In this document: positions 9,413-54,662 of the stretch, piece after piece
How the letters are laid out: each line of letters starts with the position of its first letter
Position numbering within the stretch: the first letter of the stretch is position 1
NCBI GenBank assembly: GCA_036245525.1
Contig: BTPG01000005.1
Span: 124,253,558 to 124,317,557 of the forward strand
Direction: 5' to 3'
Length of the DNA stretch: 64,000 nt
Source of the DNA: Semisulcospira habei
Taxonomy: Eukaryota > Mollusca > Gastropoda > Semisulcospiridae
Position numbers and translations under genes: made by a program
Notes under the pieces: generated by a model
The model's database searches: none
Told to the model about the DNA's origin: nothing
The model's input: the letters and a program-made list of their open reading frames with translations, nothing else

Positions 9413-10745
9413 CTTCTTCCTCCGCCCCCGCCGACCGCTCTCGGGTCTCCTGTCGGTGGGAGGCTCGCACGACGCAGCGACACCTGGAGATCACTGTTTC
9501 CAGATGACCCGTGGATCCTGTCGACCGTCTGCGAGCGACTGCACCTCTCCTTCCGGTCGCCCCTCTGGACTGTGGTGCCTTCGGATCAGCTCAGGGCCGA
9601 CGCACTTCGCAACGAGGCCGCGGCTCTACTGCGGAAGAATGCCACGGAGGTGGTGACGCGACACGACACTCCAGCCTTCTACAGCCGCCACTTCATGGTT
9701 CCCAAGCCGGGTGGCAAGTGGCGCCCCGTCATCGACCTGTCCGCGCTGAACAAGTTCATCGTCACCCCGTCCTTCCGCATGGAGACCGCTCGAGCCCTTC
9801 GCGCCGCAATGCAGCCCATGGACTTTGCCGTCAGTCTCGACCTGTACTTTCAGCCTCAACCTCAGCCCGTGGGTTTTCACCCGGATCATGCACACCGTCG
9901 TAGCCACTGCCAGACGGACGTCTTCCAGTCCCACGTCGTACTACCTCAACGATCTTCTCATGAGGAACTAATCAGACTCCACCTTGGAGAAGGACTGGGA
10001 TGCGCTCCTCGCTCCGCTCGACAGACTCGGGTTCCTCATCAATGCGGGCAAGTCCGACCTCACGCCGTCGCGCCGCTTCGTACACCTAGGGATGGAGTTT
10101 CGTACCGACCTCAACGAAGTGTGGCTCCCGGAGGCGTGTATTCAGAAGTTGGGGAATCTGGGCAAGTGGCTCAAGAGGACACTATCACCGCCCGGGTGTG
10201 GCTTCAACTCATGGGCCTGATGAGCGCCGCAGCGGATCTCCTTCCCCTAGGAAGTCTCTACTGCCGCCTGCTGCAGCTGCACCTGCTCCTACACTGGCGA
10301 CCCTCGATTCCCTGATCCCAGTGCCGCCGAGGCCCTCACGACGTGGGAGTCTCAACTACGGTGCCAGGAGCTCCTCGTCTTGTCCGACAACTCCACCATC
10401 GTCACCTACTTTCAGAAACAGGGTGGGACCCGCTCTCCCTCGCTGTGCATCCTTCTCTACCAGGTGTTCCGCTGTTGCGAGGATCGGGGCATCGCTCTTC
10501 GCGCGAGACACATCCTGGAACATCTGAATGTTCTAACCAACTTTCTATCACGCCGCGGCCAGCTACTCCACACTGAGTGGACGCTCCGTCCGGACATCTT
10601 CAGGATGATCGGGACCAGGTGGGAAGCTCCCATGATTGACCTCTTTGCGACGAGGTGGAACTGCCAGCTACCGCTATTCGTCTCGCCTGTCCCAGACCCG
10701 CTCGCTTGGGCAGTTGACGCGCTCTCCATCCCCTAGGACGGTCTC
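9413..10745 (+). pseudogene. DIRS reverse transcriptase-RNase H (element B)
   Basis: Conserved start 'GSPVGGRLARRSDTWRSLF', then 'VPKPGGKWRPVIDLSALNKF' near 9700. The segment after 'FAVSLDL' at about 9845 is deleted: compared with D it lacks 'ADAYLHVPVHP' and the following 20-odd residues, including motif A context. The palm box reads YLND rather than YLDD at about 9943. RNase H remnants follow ('LLVLSDNSTIVTYFQKQGG' frame near 10370) and the 'FVSPVPDPLAWAVDALSIP' block near 10680-10735 ends in a stop. Enzymatically dead. Confidence 0.85.
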
Positions 10746-10837
10746 GTCGCCTACGCTTACCCGCCGACGCTGCTGGTTCCCAAAGTCCTCCTCAGGCTAC
10801 GTGGCTGCAACATGGGCCTGTTCCTGGTGGCCCCCTT

Positions 10838-11580
10838 TTGCCGGACCAAGTCGTGTACCACAGACCTCCTGAACCTCACCACTGGCCCACCTCTGCAGCT
10901 CCCCACTCTACGCACGATGCTCAAGCAACCGCGACAGCCGCTGTACCATCCGTGCCCCGAACCTCTCCTCCTCCACGCCTGGAGATTGTGTGGCAAGCCC
11001 TCACCAGCAGAGGCTTCTCAAGTGCGGCAGTGGATGCTATCGCTGCAGCCCGCAGACCCTCGACCAGACGAGTTTACGAGGGAAAGTCGTGAGTGCTGTG
11101 TGACTGGTGTGGCGACAACCTCCTCTCCCCCACAGACTTGACGTTGCCCCAGCTGGCGGAGTTCTTTCTCTGGCTCTCAACGACCAGGGTCTGGCTCCAA
11201 TCACCATTCGGGGCTACCTAGCCATGATCGCAGACACCTACCAGCACTTGTGCCGGCCCGACCCTGGTAGCTGCAAAGACCTCGCCGATCTGATGGCCCA
11301 CTTCGGTCTGCAACGCCTGGCCCTGCGATCGCTTTTGCCGAGATGGGATCTGCCATGGGTGCTTACGTGGCTCAACTCGGACTGCTTTGAACCTCTTCAG
11401 TTGGCGCGCATGCTGGACGTGACTCGGAAGACGTGCTTCCTGTTGGCTCTCGCCACTGCTTCCAGGGTCAGTGAACTTCACGCGCTGTCGACACGCCCAG
11501 CATGCTTGCAGTTCCGGACGGATGGCTCCGTGCAACTGCTACCTGAACCGGCCTTCCTGGCCAAGATGCGGTCACCTCTC
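10838..11580 (+). pseudogene. DIRS tyrosine recombinase, N-terminal half (element B)
   Basis: Reads 'GFSSAAVDAIAAARRPSTRR' near 11010-11075, 'ITIRGYLAMIADTYQHL' near 11200 and 'RKTCFLLALATASRVSELHA' (first catalytic Arg) near 11425-11485. Similarity to the family stops near 11575 ('FLAKMRSP'). The His-x-x-Arg and nucleophile-Tyr part is absent and replaced by unrelated basic sequence running to 11772. Confidence 0.85.
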
Positions 11581-12009
11581 AGTAGAAGCGGGGACGGGGG
11601 GAGGACCTCCCATACCACCCTCAGCGCGCGAAGGCGGGCGGCGTCCCAGCAAGTCAGCGCTGTGGAGTCCACGCAACCCAAAAAGGCGCAGAACGCTCAG
11701 GCGATGAAGCAGACCAACACAGGGCACAGGCAGGGTCAACGCAAGCAGTTAGTCCAAAAACAACAAGTCTAGAAGACTGGCTAACAACCGGTTGCACCAA
11801 GCCGAGTCAAAGTCCGTAGGCTAGAAAAACATGTCTGCACAGCGTGAGCTAAGTGTTCTGACTGGTTGGTCACCTTGTGACTTGGAACCGGATGGGCAGT
11901 AACGGGAGACAACTCTCGGCCCCTCTAGGGGTTCCCCGAGTGCCTCCCGGGTTGTGTCGTAACACAACAGGTTCTTAGGCTAAAATTGAGTAAGTAGTAT
12001 ACACTTCCA
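11580..12009 (+). repeat. Foreign DIRS 3' segment fused to element B
   Basis: From about 11840 the sequence GTGAGCTAAGTG through TTCTTAGGCTAAAATTG resembles the terminal repeats of A, D and E rather than the true B terminal repeat found further right at 12118-12388. Element B therefore carries two different right-end types in series, a chimeric structure. Confidence 0.5.
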
Positions 12010-12117
12010 CATAGTCATGTCATTGGTAAGTATTTTTCGAAAAAAATACATTTTAGAAGAAAAATTCATTTTTCTTTAAAATGATTTTTTTCGAAAATTA
12101 ATTACCAATGGCATTAC
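12010..12117 (+). repeat. Internal complementary region of DIRS B
   Basis: TGTCATTGGTAAGTATTTTT to AATTACCAATGGCATTACTC, a degenerate fold-back block matching the internal complementary regions at 3488-3592, 28240-28335 and 35940-36035. Confidence 0.65.
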
Positions 12118-12388
12118 TCGGAGGCCCTCCCACCTGCCCCGTTTGCCGCCAGTCTGCTAAGAAACCAACTGGTGAGTATCCGGTGAGCTTGTACCCGGAT
12201 TGGATGGAAGAGAGGCTACTCGGGTTACTGCCTAGGCTATGGCGCCCCTCGCCTGCCAACACTCCCATATACGTACACAACCAAATGTTGGCTAAAATTA
12301 GGCTAGCTAGGTAACATTTCCTTACAGTAATGCCATCGGTAAGTATTTTTTGAAAAAATTCATTTTAAAGAAAAATACATTTTTATAT
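12118..12388 (+). repeat. Right terminal repeat of DIRS B
   Basis: Includes ACTCGGGTTACTGCCTAGGC and ATATACGTACACAACC, inverted copies of 6478-6590 and 3837-3938. It ends with GCCATCGGTAAGTATTTTTT and an A/T-rich edge before host sequence resumes at about 12389. Confidence 0.8.
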
Positions 12389-12471
12389 ACCTGCCGATTG
12401 AGAGACAGTATAGATATGGTTACTAGTTTGTGCAGTACACTTGTGATAATTATTCTTCTTGGTCTTTTTAG

Positions 12472-47799
<35,328 letters not shown>

Positions 47800-47894
47800 G
47801 TGAGTATACACCAATTGAGCTGTGACGCACTATAACAAAAATGTATTGAAAATGAGAGTTCAGTGGTTGTTCCAGGATAGCTTGAGGCCTGTAG

Positions 47895-48290
47895 CGCGAG
47901 CTCATTAAAACTGCAGTGGTTAGATTTTTGCCCAAATGTACATAAAATGTGTTGGCCATGTAAATGTTCTAGATATTCAATGGGTCTCCCTAAATGTCAG
48001 CAAAGTAGTCAGAATTTAAGGTTTTGTGTACTTATTGTGAAAGTTGCACAGGTCCGGACCTGTCAAACTTGATAAATATCAGCTTCTTATAATTTTGCCC
48101 CAATATACCTGAAATGTTTTAGCCATATAGTAAATGTTCTAGATATGCAACGGGTCTTCCTGAATCTCAATAGTTTAGTCAGAATTTCAGTTTGCAGTTT
48201 TATGTGGGGTTTTTCAAGCTGCACCGGTAGAGTAAAACAACCAACCCATTAGATTTTTACCCAAATATACCTAAAATGTGTTGTAATCCA
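47895..48290. repeat. Imperfect tandem repeat of about 170 bp
   Basis: Three decayed units. Each contains a variant of TTTTGCCCAAATATACCTGA and two contain TAAATGTTCTAGATATGCAA or a variant. Intronic, 3' of kinase exon 8. Confidence 0.6.
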
Positions 48291-48775
48291 GACAAAAAAG
48301 ATGACTGCCAAGTGTGTAAAATGCAGAGAAGAACCCAACGGAGAATGAAACACACTTAGAAAAGTCAGTTACAACACAGTTTATGGGTTGCCACATTCCT
48401 TCTGCGATAAGATAAGTAGCGACTGATCTCTGTACTTGTGTGTTTATTTTGAAGAAGGGTATTTACCCAAACTATTAATAAATTGTGTTGCAACTGTCTT
48501 TTCTAAGCGTGTTTATTTCTTCGTTAGGTTCTTTTCTAAAATGTGTGGGTTTTGTACTAAATGTTGTAGACAGTTTTCTTTCTGGAGATTAATCATTTCT
48601 GCTTTACCTTTCTGTCACAGAATGCATTCCAACTTCATTCAAGTCTTCAGTGTGAACAACTATAAAACATAGAATCATCAACTCCCGTGATCTGTGAGAA
48701 ACATTTATTGCACTTTCAGTGCCTACTAGGTCACAGATAGTTCGACAGTCATTCTCCATTTTTGTCTTTGCCTTA

Positions 48776-48852
48776 AACCTTTGACCTTCAGAACTAAATG
48801 ACTTCCATTCTATGGAATGGAAGTCATTTAGTTTTGGGAGTCAAAGGTTAAT
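48776..48852. repeat. Fold-back family 3
   Basis: CCTTTGACCTTCAGAACTAA pairs with TTAGTTTTGGGAGTCAAAGG, centred on ATTCTATGGAAT. A second copy is at 56562-56622. Confidence 0.78.
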
Positions 48853-50127
48853 GGTGCTGAGTTGGTATACCTCGCCCTGTACCTAGGTTAAACGCACCAG
48901 TGGTGCCATTACTGTGATTTTTGCATCTGTCCAGTTGCTCGGACTGGTCGTGTGCACCAGAACTGCGTGCGCAGGTAGGCTTTTGCACTTGTGTGGTCTC
49001 ATACGTTCCCGCGGAAGATTGTGATCGCAATCGAAAAACGGTTATAGTTTCCGGTTTTAGCATTACACCCCCCCCCCCCTTGCACACGCACACACACACA
49101 CACACTTTTGAACATAAATTGTTCAAGGGCGTATGTCCCTACTACTGGAAAAAGACAGGTCTCCAGGGATTGTTCATTGTCAGAACTTGCGTATTCCTGG
49201 ATCAAGTCTATTGTAGTGCACTCGTCTCTCGTACTACGGCAATGGCGGCGCTTTCTGTTGCAAGGCGACGCATATGTCGCAAAATCACAACCATTGAGGA
49301 AAAAAGTTATTTTTCAAATCTGCCAAATCATGTAATGTTTCGTGGTGCTAGCATAAGGATGCATTATTGCCGGATTGCATATGGGAAAGGGTTTATTCTT
49401 TATTCATCTTATTTTGCAGCAATCAAACGTCGTGTGATTCTTTCTCTGAGACTGCTCATTACATGTGCAGAGAGCACACGCTCTAAACCGATCAGGTGCA
49501 CAGGACCGGTCCGAGCAACCGGTCAGGTGTGAAAATAGCAACAATGGCGCCGTTGGTGCATGTCACCTAGGCACAGGGCGAGGTACACCAACTTAGCGTT
49601 AATGGCGAGTGTTTTGAGACCAGGTGTACCGGTATGTGTAATATTCTACCCCAGGTGTATCCAGTCTGGGTTGATAAAGGGTGGTACCTTACACCAAATT
49701 AAAGCGGTGTTGACTGGTTTTGCAAGTGTGTGCCTGTTGACTGTGTCACTATATATGACACTGCATAGGCAGCCCCAATGCGTGTCAAAAAAATGAAAAT
49801 GAATTATTAGCATAAAAAATCTTCACTGTACTGATCATCATGCAATAACAGTGTTTGAAAAACTCACAAAAAGAACATTTCAAGGTATTCGTATTCGGTT
49901 TGTTTGCATTATGATCAGCAAATCTGATGATTTTGAAAATGCTAATAACCAATTTTCATTCTTCTGCTCTAGCTGGTGTTTCCTATGCAGGGTCACACAT
50001 ATTGTCTTAGAATAGGCTGTTGTGAGTTTCCAAGCAGCGCGAGAACGCTCACTAGATTACGTGACTTTGAGCCAAGACAAGATTCGGCAAACCATGAAAT
50101 GTGGGCAATCAGAACTGGGATAGCTGT
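48853..50127. other. Intronic or 3' flanking sequence
   Basis: A C-run with CA repeat near 49067-49105 is present. No exon with the required phase and conserved kinase C-terminus was found. Confidence 0.4.
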
Positions 50128-50341
50128 CAATCCATTTAACCCCATGTCCGCATTTCCGAAATTTTGAAGGTGCTACCGAACGACTTTGTACCAGTTGCAG
50201 GAGATGGATTGACCATGATAATTCAAGGGTAGCGCCAGATGAGCTTGGCACCTGAAGGCGCCAAGCTCATCTGGCACTACCCTTGAATTATCATGGTCAA
50301 TCCATCTCCTGCTGTGAGGCATTGGCGCTAAATGGGTTAAG
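50128..50341. mobile_element. Fold-back MITE family 1
   Basis: Outer ends ATCCATTTAACCCC and GCTAAATGGGTTAA. The central palindrome has arms of about 50 bp, including CCATGATAATTCAAGGGTAG and GGCGCCAAGCTCATCTGGCA. Confidence 0.82.
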
Positions 50342-50688
50342 CTTATAGCTTAACCAATAATGTTTTGCTGTGAATCACATGTAATGTGCGGCAAACTTTA
50401 AGCTCAGATTGACAAAGAACTGTCCACGATTGATTCCTTGTCAAACAATACAGCCTGTTGTGTGTGTGTGAAAATAATGCTGAGGAAAACAATCCTTCAA
50501 CATACACATGCATTAAAACTGCATATGGTGATGAAGTCAGTCACGGTGACCGTGGAAAATGGTCTGCCATGTTATTTCAATTAAGTATAATTATTCAACT
50601 TTGTTATACCAACAGTAAATGCATTTTATTCTTGTTAATCCTGCAATTTCACAGAAATAATTTGTTTCTGTCAAGTTTTCTAACTTAC

Positions 50689-51087
50689 TTACTTACGCCT
50701 ATCACCCCTACCCGGGTATAGGCCGTCGACGAGAGACCTCCAGCGACTCTTGTCCTGTGCTTCTCCTTCGATTTTACTCCAGGTGGTTCCCAGTCTCTTG
50801 ATGTCTGCTTGGAGGTCTCGATGCCAGGTGTTTCTTGGCCTGCCTCTTTTCCTCTTTCCCTGGGGGTTCCATGACAATGCCTGCCTAGTGATACTGGAAA
50901 CTGGCTTTCTCAGACTGTGACCAATCCATCCCCATCTTCTTCGCCCAATTTCATTCTCTGCTGTTATCAGCTGTGTTCTCTCCCAGAGTCTGATGTTGCT
51001 GATCTTCTCTGGCCAGTTGATTTTCAAGATTCTTCTAAGACAACTGTTTATGAAGGTCTGTACTCTGTTGACTGTGGTTTTTGTCAA
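50689..51087 (-). pseudogene. LINE polymerase C-terminal domain (copy 3)
   Basis: Open frame with 'NRVQTFINSCLRRILKINWP', 'EIGRRRWGWIGHSLRKPVSS' and 'KRKRGRPRNTWHRDLQADIK', the conserved C-terminal segment also found in copies 1, 2, 4 and 5. Confidence 0.85.
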
Positions 51088-51332
51088 CCTCCAAGTCTCT
51101 GCTCAGTATAGTAGAACTGCTTTTACGTTTGAGTTGAAAATCTGGACTTTGGTGTGTTGTGACAACTCTCTGGAACTTCACATGTTTTTCAACTGGAGAA
51201 AGGCTGCTCTTGCTTTACCGATTCGTGCTCTGACATATGCATAGTGCCGCCCTTTTTGTCAATGATGCTCCCGAGATAAGTGAAGGACTCCACCTCCTCC
51301 AACAAGCAAGACTGGTTCTTCCCAGGTTGCAT

Positions 51333-52534
51333 TCAGCTGAGGCCCACTTGGGACAAGATGTCAGCAAGCCTTGTGATCTTGTCCTGCATTTGTTGACGAG
51401 TGTGGGACAGTAAAGCCAAGTTGTCTGCAAAATTGAGGTCGTCAAGCTGTGTCCACTGTATAGCGCTTCTTCTCTGCTCAGTGGTCCTCTTCATGACCCA
51501 GTCTATGGCCAGTAGGAAGAGGAACGTAGACAGCAAACACCCTTGCCTGACGCAGGTTCTGACCTGAAGCTCCCTGGTGAACTGTCCTTCGTGGATCACG
51601 CAACATGTCATGCCATCGTAGCTGGTCTTGATCAGGCAGACGAGCTTTGTGGGTACACCGTAGTGTTGTAGGAGTTTCCACAAAGTCTCTCGGTCCACGC
51701 TGTCAAATGCTTTCTCGTAATCCACAAAGTTGATGTACAGCGGGGAGCTCCCCTCCAGAGACTGTTACATGATGATGCGGAGAGTGGCGATCTGGTCTGT
51801 ACATGATCGGTTTTTCCTGAATCCTGCTTGCTGGTCTCTCAACTGGGGGTTGACAAGCTCCTCATTCTCTCCAGAATGATCCTGTTGAAGACCTTTCCTG
51901 GTACTGACAGCAAGGTGATTCCTCTGTAGTTGAAACACTTACTGAGGTCGCCTTTGTTGGGAAGCTTGATTAGGTACCCCTCCTTCCAGTCAGCCGGCAT
52001 CACCTCCTTCTCCCAAATCTTTCCAAACAGTGGGTACAGCAGCTCTACTGTTGTCTTTAGGTCTGCTTTCAGAGCCTCTGCTGGGATGCCATCTGGCCCT
52101 GCTACTTTGTTGTTCTTCAAAAATGCCACTGCTCTTCTGATCTCTTTCTGGCTGGGTCTGTCACAGCTGATCGGTAGGCCAGTCTCTGCTGGCTGGATGT
52201 CTGGGGGGTCAGGTGGGGTGGGTCTGTTCAGTATCTTTTCAAAATAATCGGCCCATCTGTCGAGTTGGTCTGCTCTGTCCGCAATAGGCTTGCCTTCTTT
52301 GTCATTTACTGGTCTTTCTGTATGGCCATACTTGTCCGACAATCTTCTGGTAATGTAGAGCTGTTTCATGTTGCTGCTGCCTGCTGCCAGGCTATCTATG
52401 TAGGCCCTCTTGTCTGCCCTGATACTCCTCTTCACCTCATGCTCACGGTTGGCTTTCGAGTATTTCTCCTGTGCCCTTGCTTTGGCTGCTCCCGTGCAAC
52501 TGTTGTTGACAACTGCTTTCTTCTGCTTCCTCAC
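51333..52534 (-). pseudogene. LINE reverse transcriptase (copy 3)
   Basis: Two overlapping frames cover linker through palm: 'GHTERPVNDKEGKPIADRAD', 'KGDLSKCFNYRGITLLSVPG', a break near 51780-51840, then 'LLQHYGVPTKLVCLIKTSYD', 'CVRQGCLLSTFLFLLAIDWV' and the altered FADN box. Not functional. Confidence 0.85.
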
Positions 52535-53007
52535 TTCTATCTTCTTTAATATCTGTGCCGACAGCCAGTCCTTGTGATGGCGTTAACTGAACCCTACAGT
52601 GTTTTTGCAGGTTGAGTTCAGCACCTCTCTAATTGCCTTCCGCTGCTGCTCTGTGGTGGCCGCCTCCTCTTCATTTACTAGATACTGTAGCGCTTGAAAC
52701 CTGTTGGACAGCACCAGTTTGAACTCTTCTCTCACTCCAGTCTCTCTCAGGAGGCCTAAATTATAGTGCTGTCTTCTTGTTGTCTCTGTGCGGCTTTCTT
52801 TAACTTGAGCTTTATTCTTAAGGTAAGCAGATGGTGGTCTGAGGCGACACCCGCTCACCTTCTCACTAGAACATCTTAAAGGGATCTTCTAAATTTCTTA
52901 CTAATGACAGATATGGTCTATTTGGTTCTCTGTAGTATGGTCGGGTGAGACCCAAGTTGCTCTGTGTATTCTTCTGTGTGGGAAGATGCTGACACCAATT
53001 ATGCACG

Positions 53008-53221
53008 GGTTTAACTCATTCAGCCAGGCGCACATATTTCCAAATTTTGGAGGCGTCGTCTAATGACTGCACCTTTTGCAGGAGATGGATCGACCATGAT
53101 AATTCAAGGGCAGTGCCAGATTAGCTTGGCGCCGACAGGCGCCAAGCTAATCTGGCACTACCCTTGAATTATCATGGTCGACCCATCTCCTGCTGTAGTG
53201 CGTCAGGGTCGAATGGGTTAA
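53008..53221. mobile_element. Fold-back MITE family 1
   Basis: Central palindrome with GATCGACCATGATAATTCAA and GCCAGATTAGCTTGGCGCC, around an ACA centre. Outer ends TTTAACTCATTCAGCC and GTCGAATGGGTTAA. Adjacent to the 5' end of LINE copy 3. Confidence 0.82.
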
Positions 53222-53331
53222 GTAGAAATTTCCTGATATGTCAAATGTCCAGTGTTGGTCGACATGACTAAAACACATGTCTGCAGTACAGAAATTTCAG
53301 TAGGTCACTGCGCTCTGACATTCTTTTGTTC

Positions 53332-53537
53332 ATTAACCTATTTAGCCCCAAGACTGGATTTGGGGATGTAACTTTACAACTACGTGTCAGTTGCAGTAGG
53401 TGGATCGACCATGATAATTCAAGGGTAGTGCCTGATTGGATTGGCACTTGATGGCACCTAGCTAATCAGGCACTACCCTTGAATTATCATGGTCGATCCA
53501 CCTGCTCCTGTAGGGCGTTGGGGCTAAATAGGTTAAT
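53332..53537. mobile_element. Fold-back MITE family 1, best-preserved ends
   Basis: 206 bp with perfect 20-bp terminal inverted repeats (ATTAACCTATTTAGCCCCAA) and an inner palindrome on GGTGGATCGACCATGATAAT. No coding capacity. Confidence 0.85.
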
Positions 53538-53549
53538 CTCTTAATGGGT

Positions 53550-53622
53550 TAAGCAACGGCAAATGACATTGCTTCTGGCTATGTTAATATCTTTACCGTT
53601 GTCAAATAAAGATTCATTGATT
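53550..53622 (+). repeat. CR1/Jockey-like LINE 3' end fragment
   Basis: Shares TTAATATCTTTACCGTTGTC, AATAAA and GATTCATTGATTC with the 3' end of the LINE at 3939-6477 (there on the minus strand). Confidence 0.65.
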
Positions 53623-54154
53623 CAAATCTCATGGACCCAGAATAAAACAAGATGCAAGTGTGGTCTGCAGAATGGAGGGAGGGGGGGGCAAGAGTAACTG
53701 ATGACAACAGGACAATCAATGATTATTGTGTACATAATAAAGCATTTCACCAATTATCACTGCAAACAGCGCCGACTTGAGGGGTCCACAGACTTTTTCC
53801 TGCTTTGATTTTCATTGTAAAACATTGAAAATCTTGCTTGACTCAGATATGGACATGATGGCTTTTGCTGAGTGACAGCAGATATATGATGTAAAATATG
53901 AAGTCCGAGGTTTTAGAAAAGTGATCAGATATTGATGGCTTCAAAGCAGTTTTATTTAAGAGGACATCTGACTTCCTGGCAGCTACATTAATCAAGACAT
54001 TTTAGCCATGAAGTCAAACTGTGACTGATGTCCAATGCTTAGTTGCATCCCTGCCATTGTTTCATCTGCACCATGGAAATACAGGGTTGTTGTATGAATA
54101 ATTTTAACTCAATCGCGGCCAGGCGCATCCGGATGCTGCTGGCCGCGAATGAGT
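53623..54154. other. Non-coding sequence, nothing recognised
   Basis: No conserved reading frame, terminal repeat or strong palindrome. A short G run lies near 53680. Confidence 0.45.
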
Positions 54155-54243
54155 TGACCCTTGGCTGTTGGTGGCGTTTTTTGTCACGATGATTCCTGCA
54201 TAAATCATTGTGACAAAAACCGCTACCAACAGCCAAAGGGTTA
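54155..54243. repeat. Fold-back family 2
   Basis: CCCTTGGCTGTTGGTGGCGT pairs with CCGCTACCAACAGCCAAAGG, centred on ATTCCTGCATAAAT. Confidence 0.8.
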
Positions 54244-54448
54244 GTAAGTAACAAAATTTGCACAAGTAAATCAGCAGCTCGTACGAGTGTTCAATACATA
54301 GAGCGCAGGATGTATAATCTTGGTACACCTGCACCCCAGTCTCAATATACATTGTTCTTTTGTTTTTGTTATTCATGTCCTTTTGTTTTTGTTATTCAGT
54401 GTTTTCAAATATATGCAGAGTTGTCATTGCGCAATGTCATTATTCTCA

Positions 54449-54537
54449 ACCATTTGGTTGTCAGTATCACTTTTTGTTGTGATGATTTTTGCATGAATCG
54501 CCTCCCAAAAATGCACTCTTGACAGCCAAAGGTTTAA
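54449..54537. repeat. Fold-back family 2, decayed
   Basis: CCATTTGGTTGTCAGTATCA pairs imperfectly with TCTTGACAGCCAAAGGTT. Confidence 0.6.
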
Positions 54538-54662
54538 CCAGATTACAAGTATATATATAAACATGTACAAGTAGAAGCTTTTGTTATTTTGATAAAACTG
54601 ACATATTACAGTATTCTGTACTTAATTATTTGAAAGATATAATTTTTTTATATGTGCAGATA

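Larger units (their letters stand above)
3837..12388 (+). mobile_element. DIRS-like retrotransposon B, split by a LINE
   Basis: Left terminal repeat at 3837-3938 continues at 6478-6590 after a LINE insertion and is inverted relative to the right terminal repeat (about 12118-12388). Inside are a short 5' exon and intron, two Gag-like reading frames, a reverse transcriptase-RNase H relic and a truncated tyrosine recombinase. Without the LINE the element is about 6 kb. Its right end lies 83 bp upstream of a host kinase exon. Confidence 0.85.
50682..52990 (-). mobile_element. RTE-like LINE (copy 3)
   Basis: A 2.3-kb minus-strand copy with 3' tail TAAGTAAGT at 50682. It contains the C-terminal domain (51087-50689), the polymerase in several frames (51725-51333 with 'MDYEKAFDSVDRETLW'; 52534-51839 with 'AFLKNNKVAGPDGIPAEALK') and part of the endonuclease-linker. 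5'-truncated. Broken by frameshifts and two small deletions. The polymerase box is 'LDDLNFADNLALLSH', FADN instead of FADD. No target-site duplication identified. Confidence 0.9.

Noticed and set aside
49976..50024. Possible exon after TTCTGCTCTAG.
   Set aside because: Phase fits but the product 'WCFLCRVTH' shows no family resemblance.
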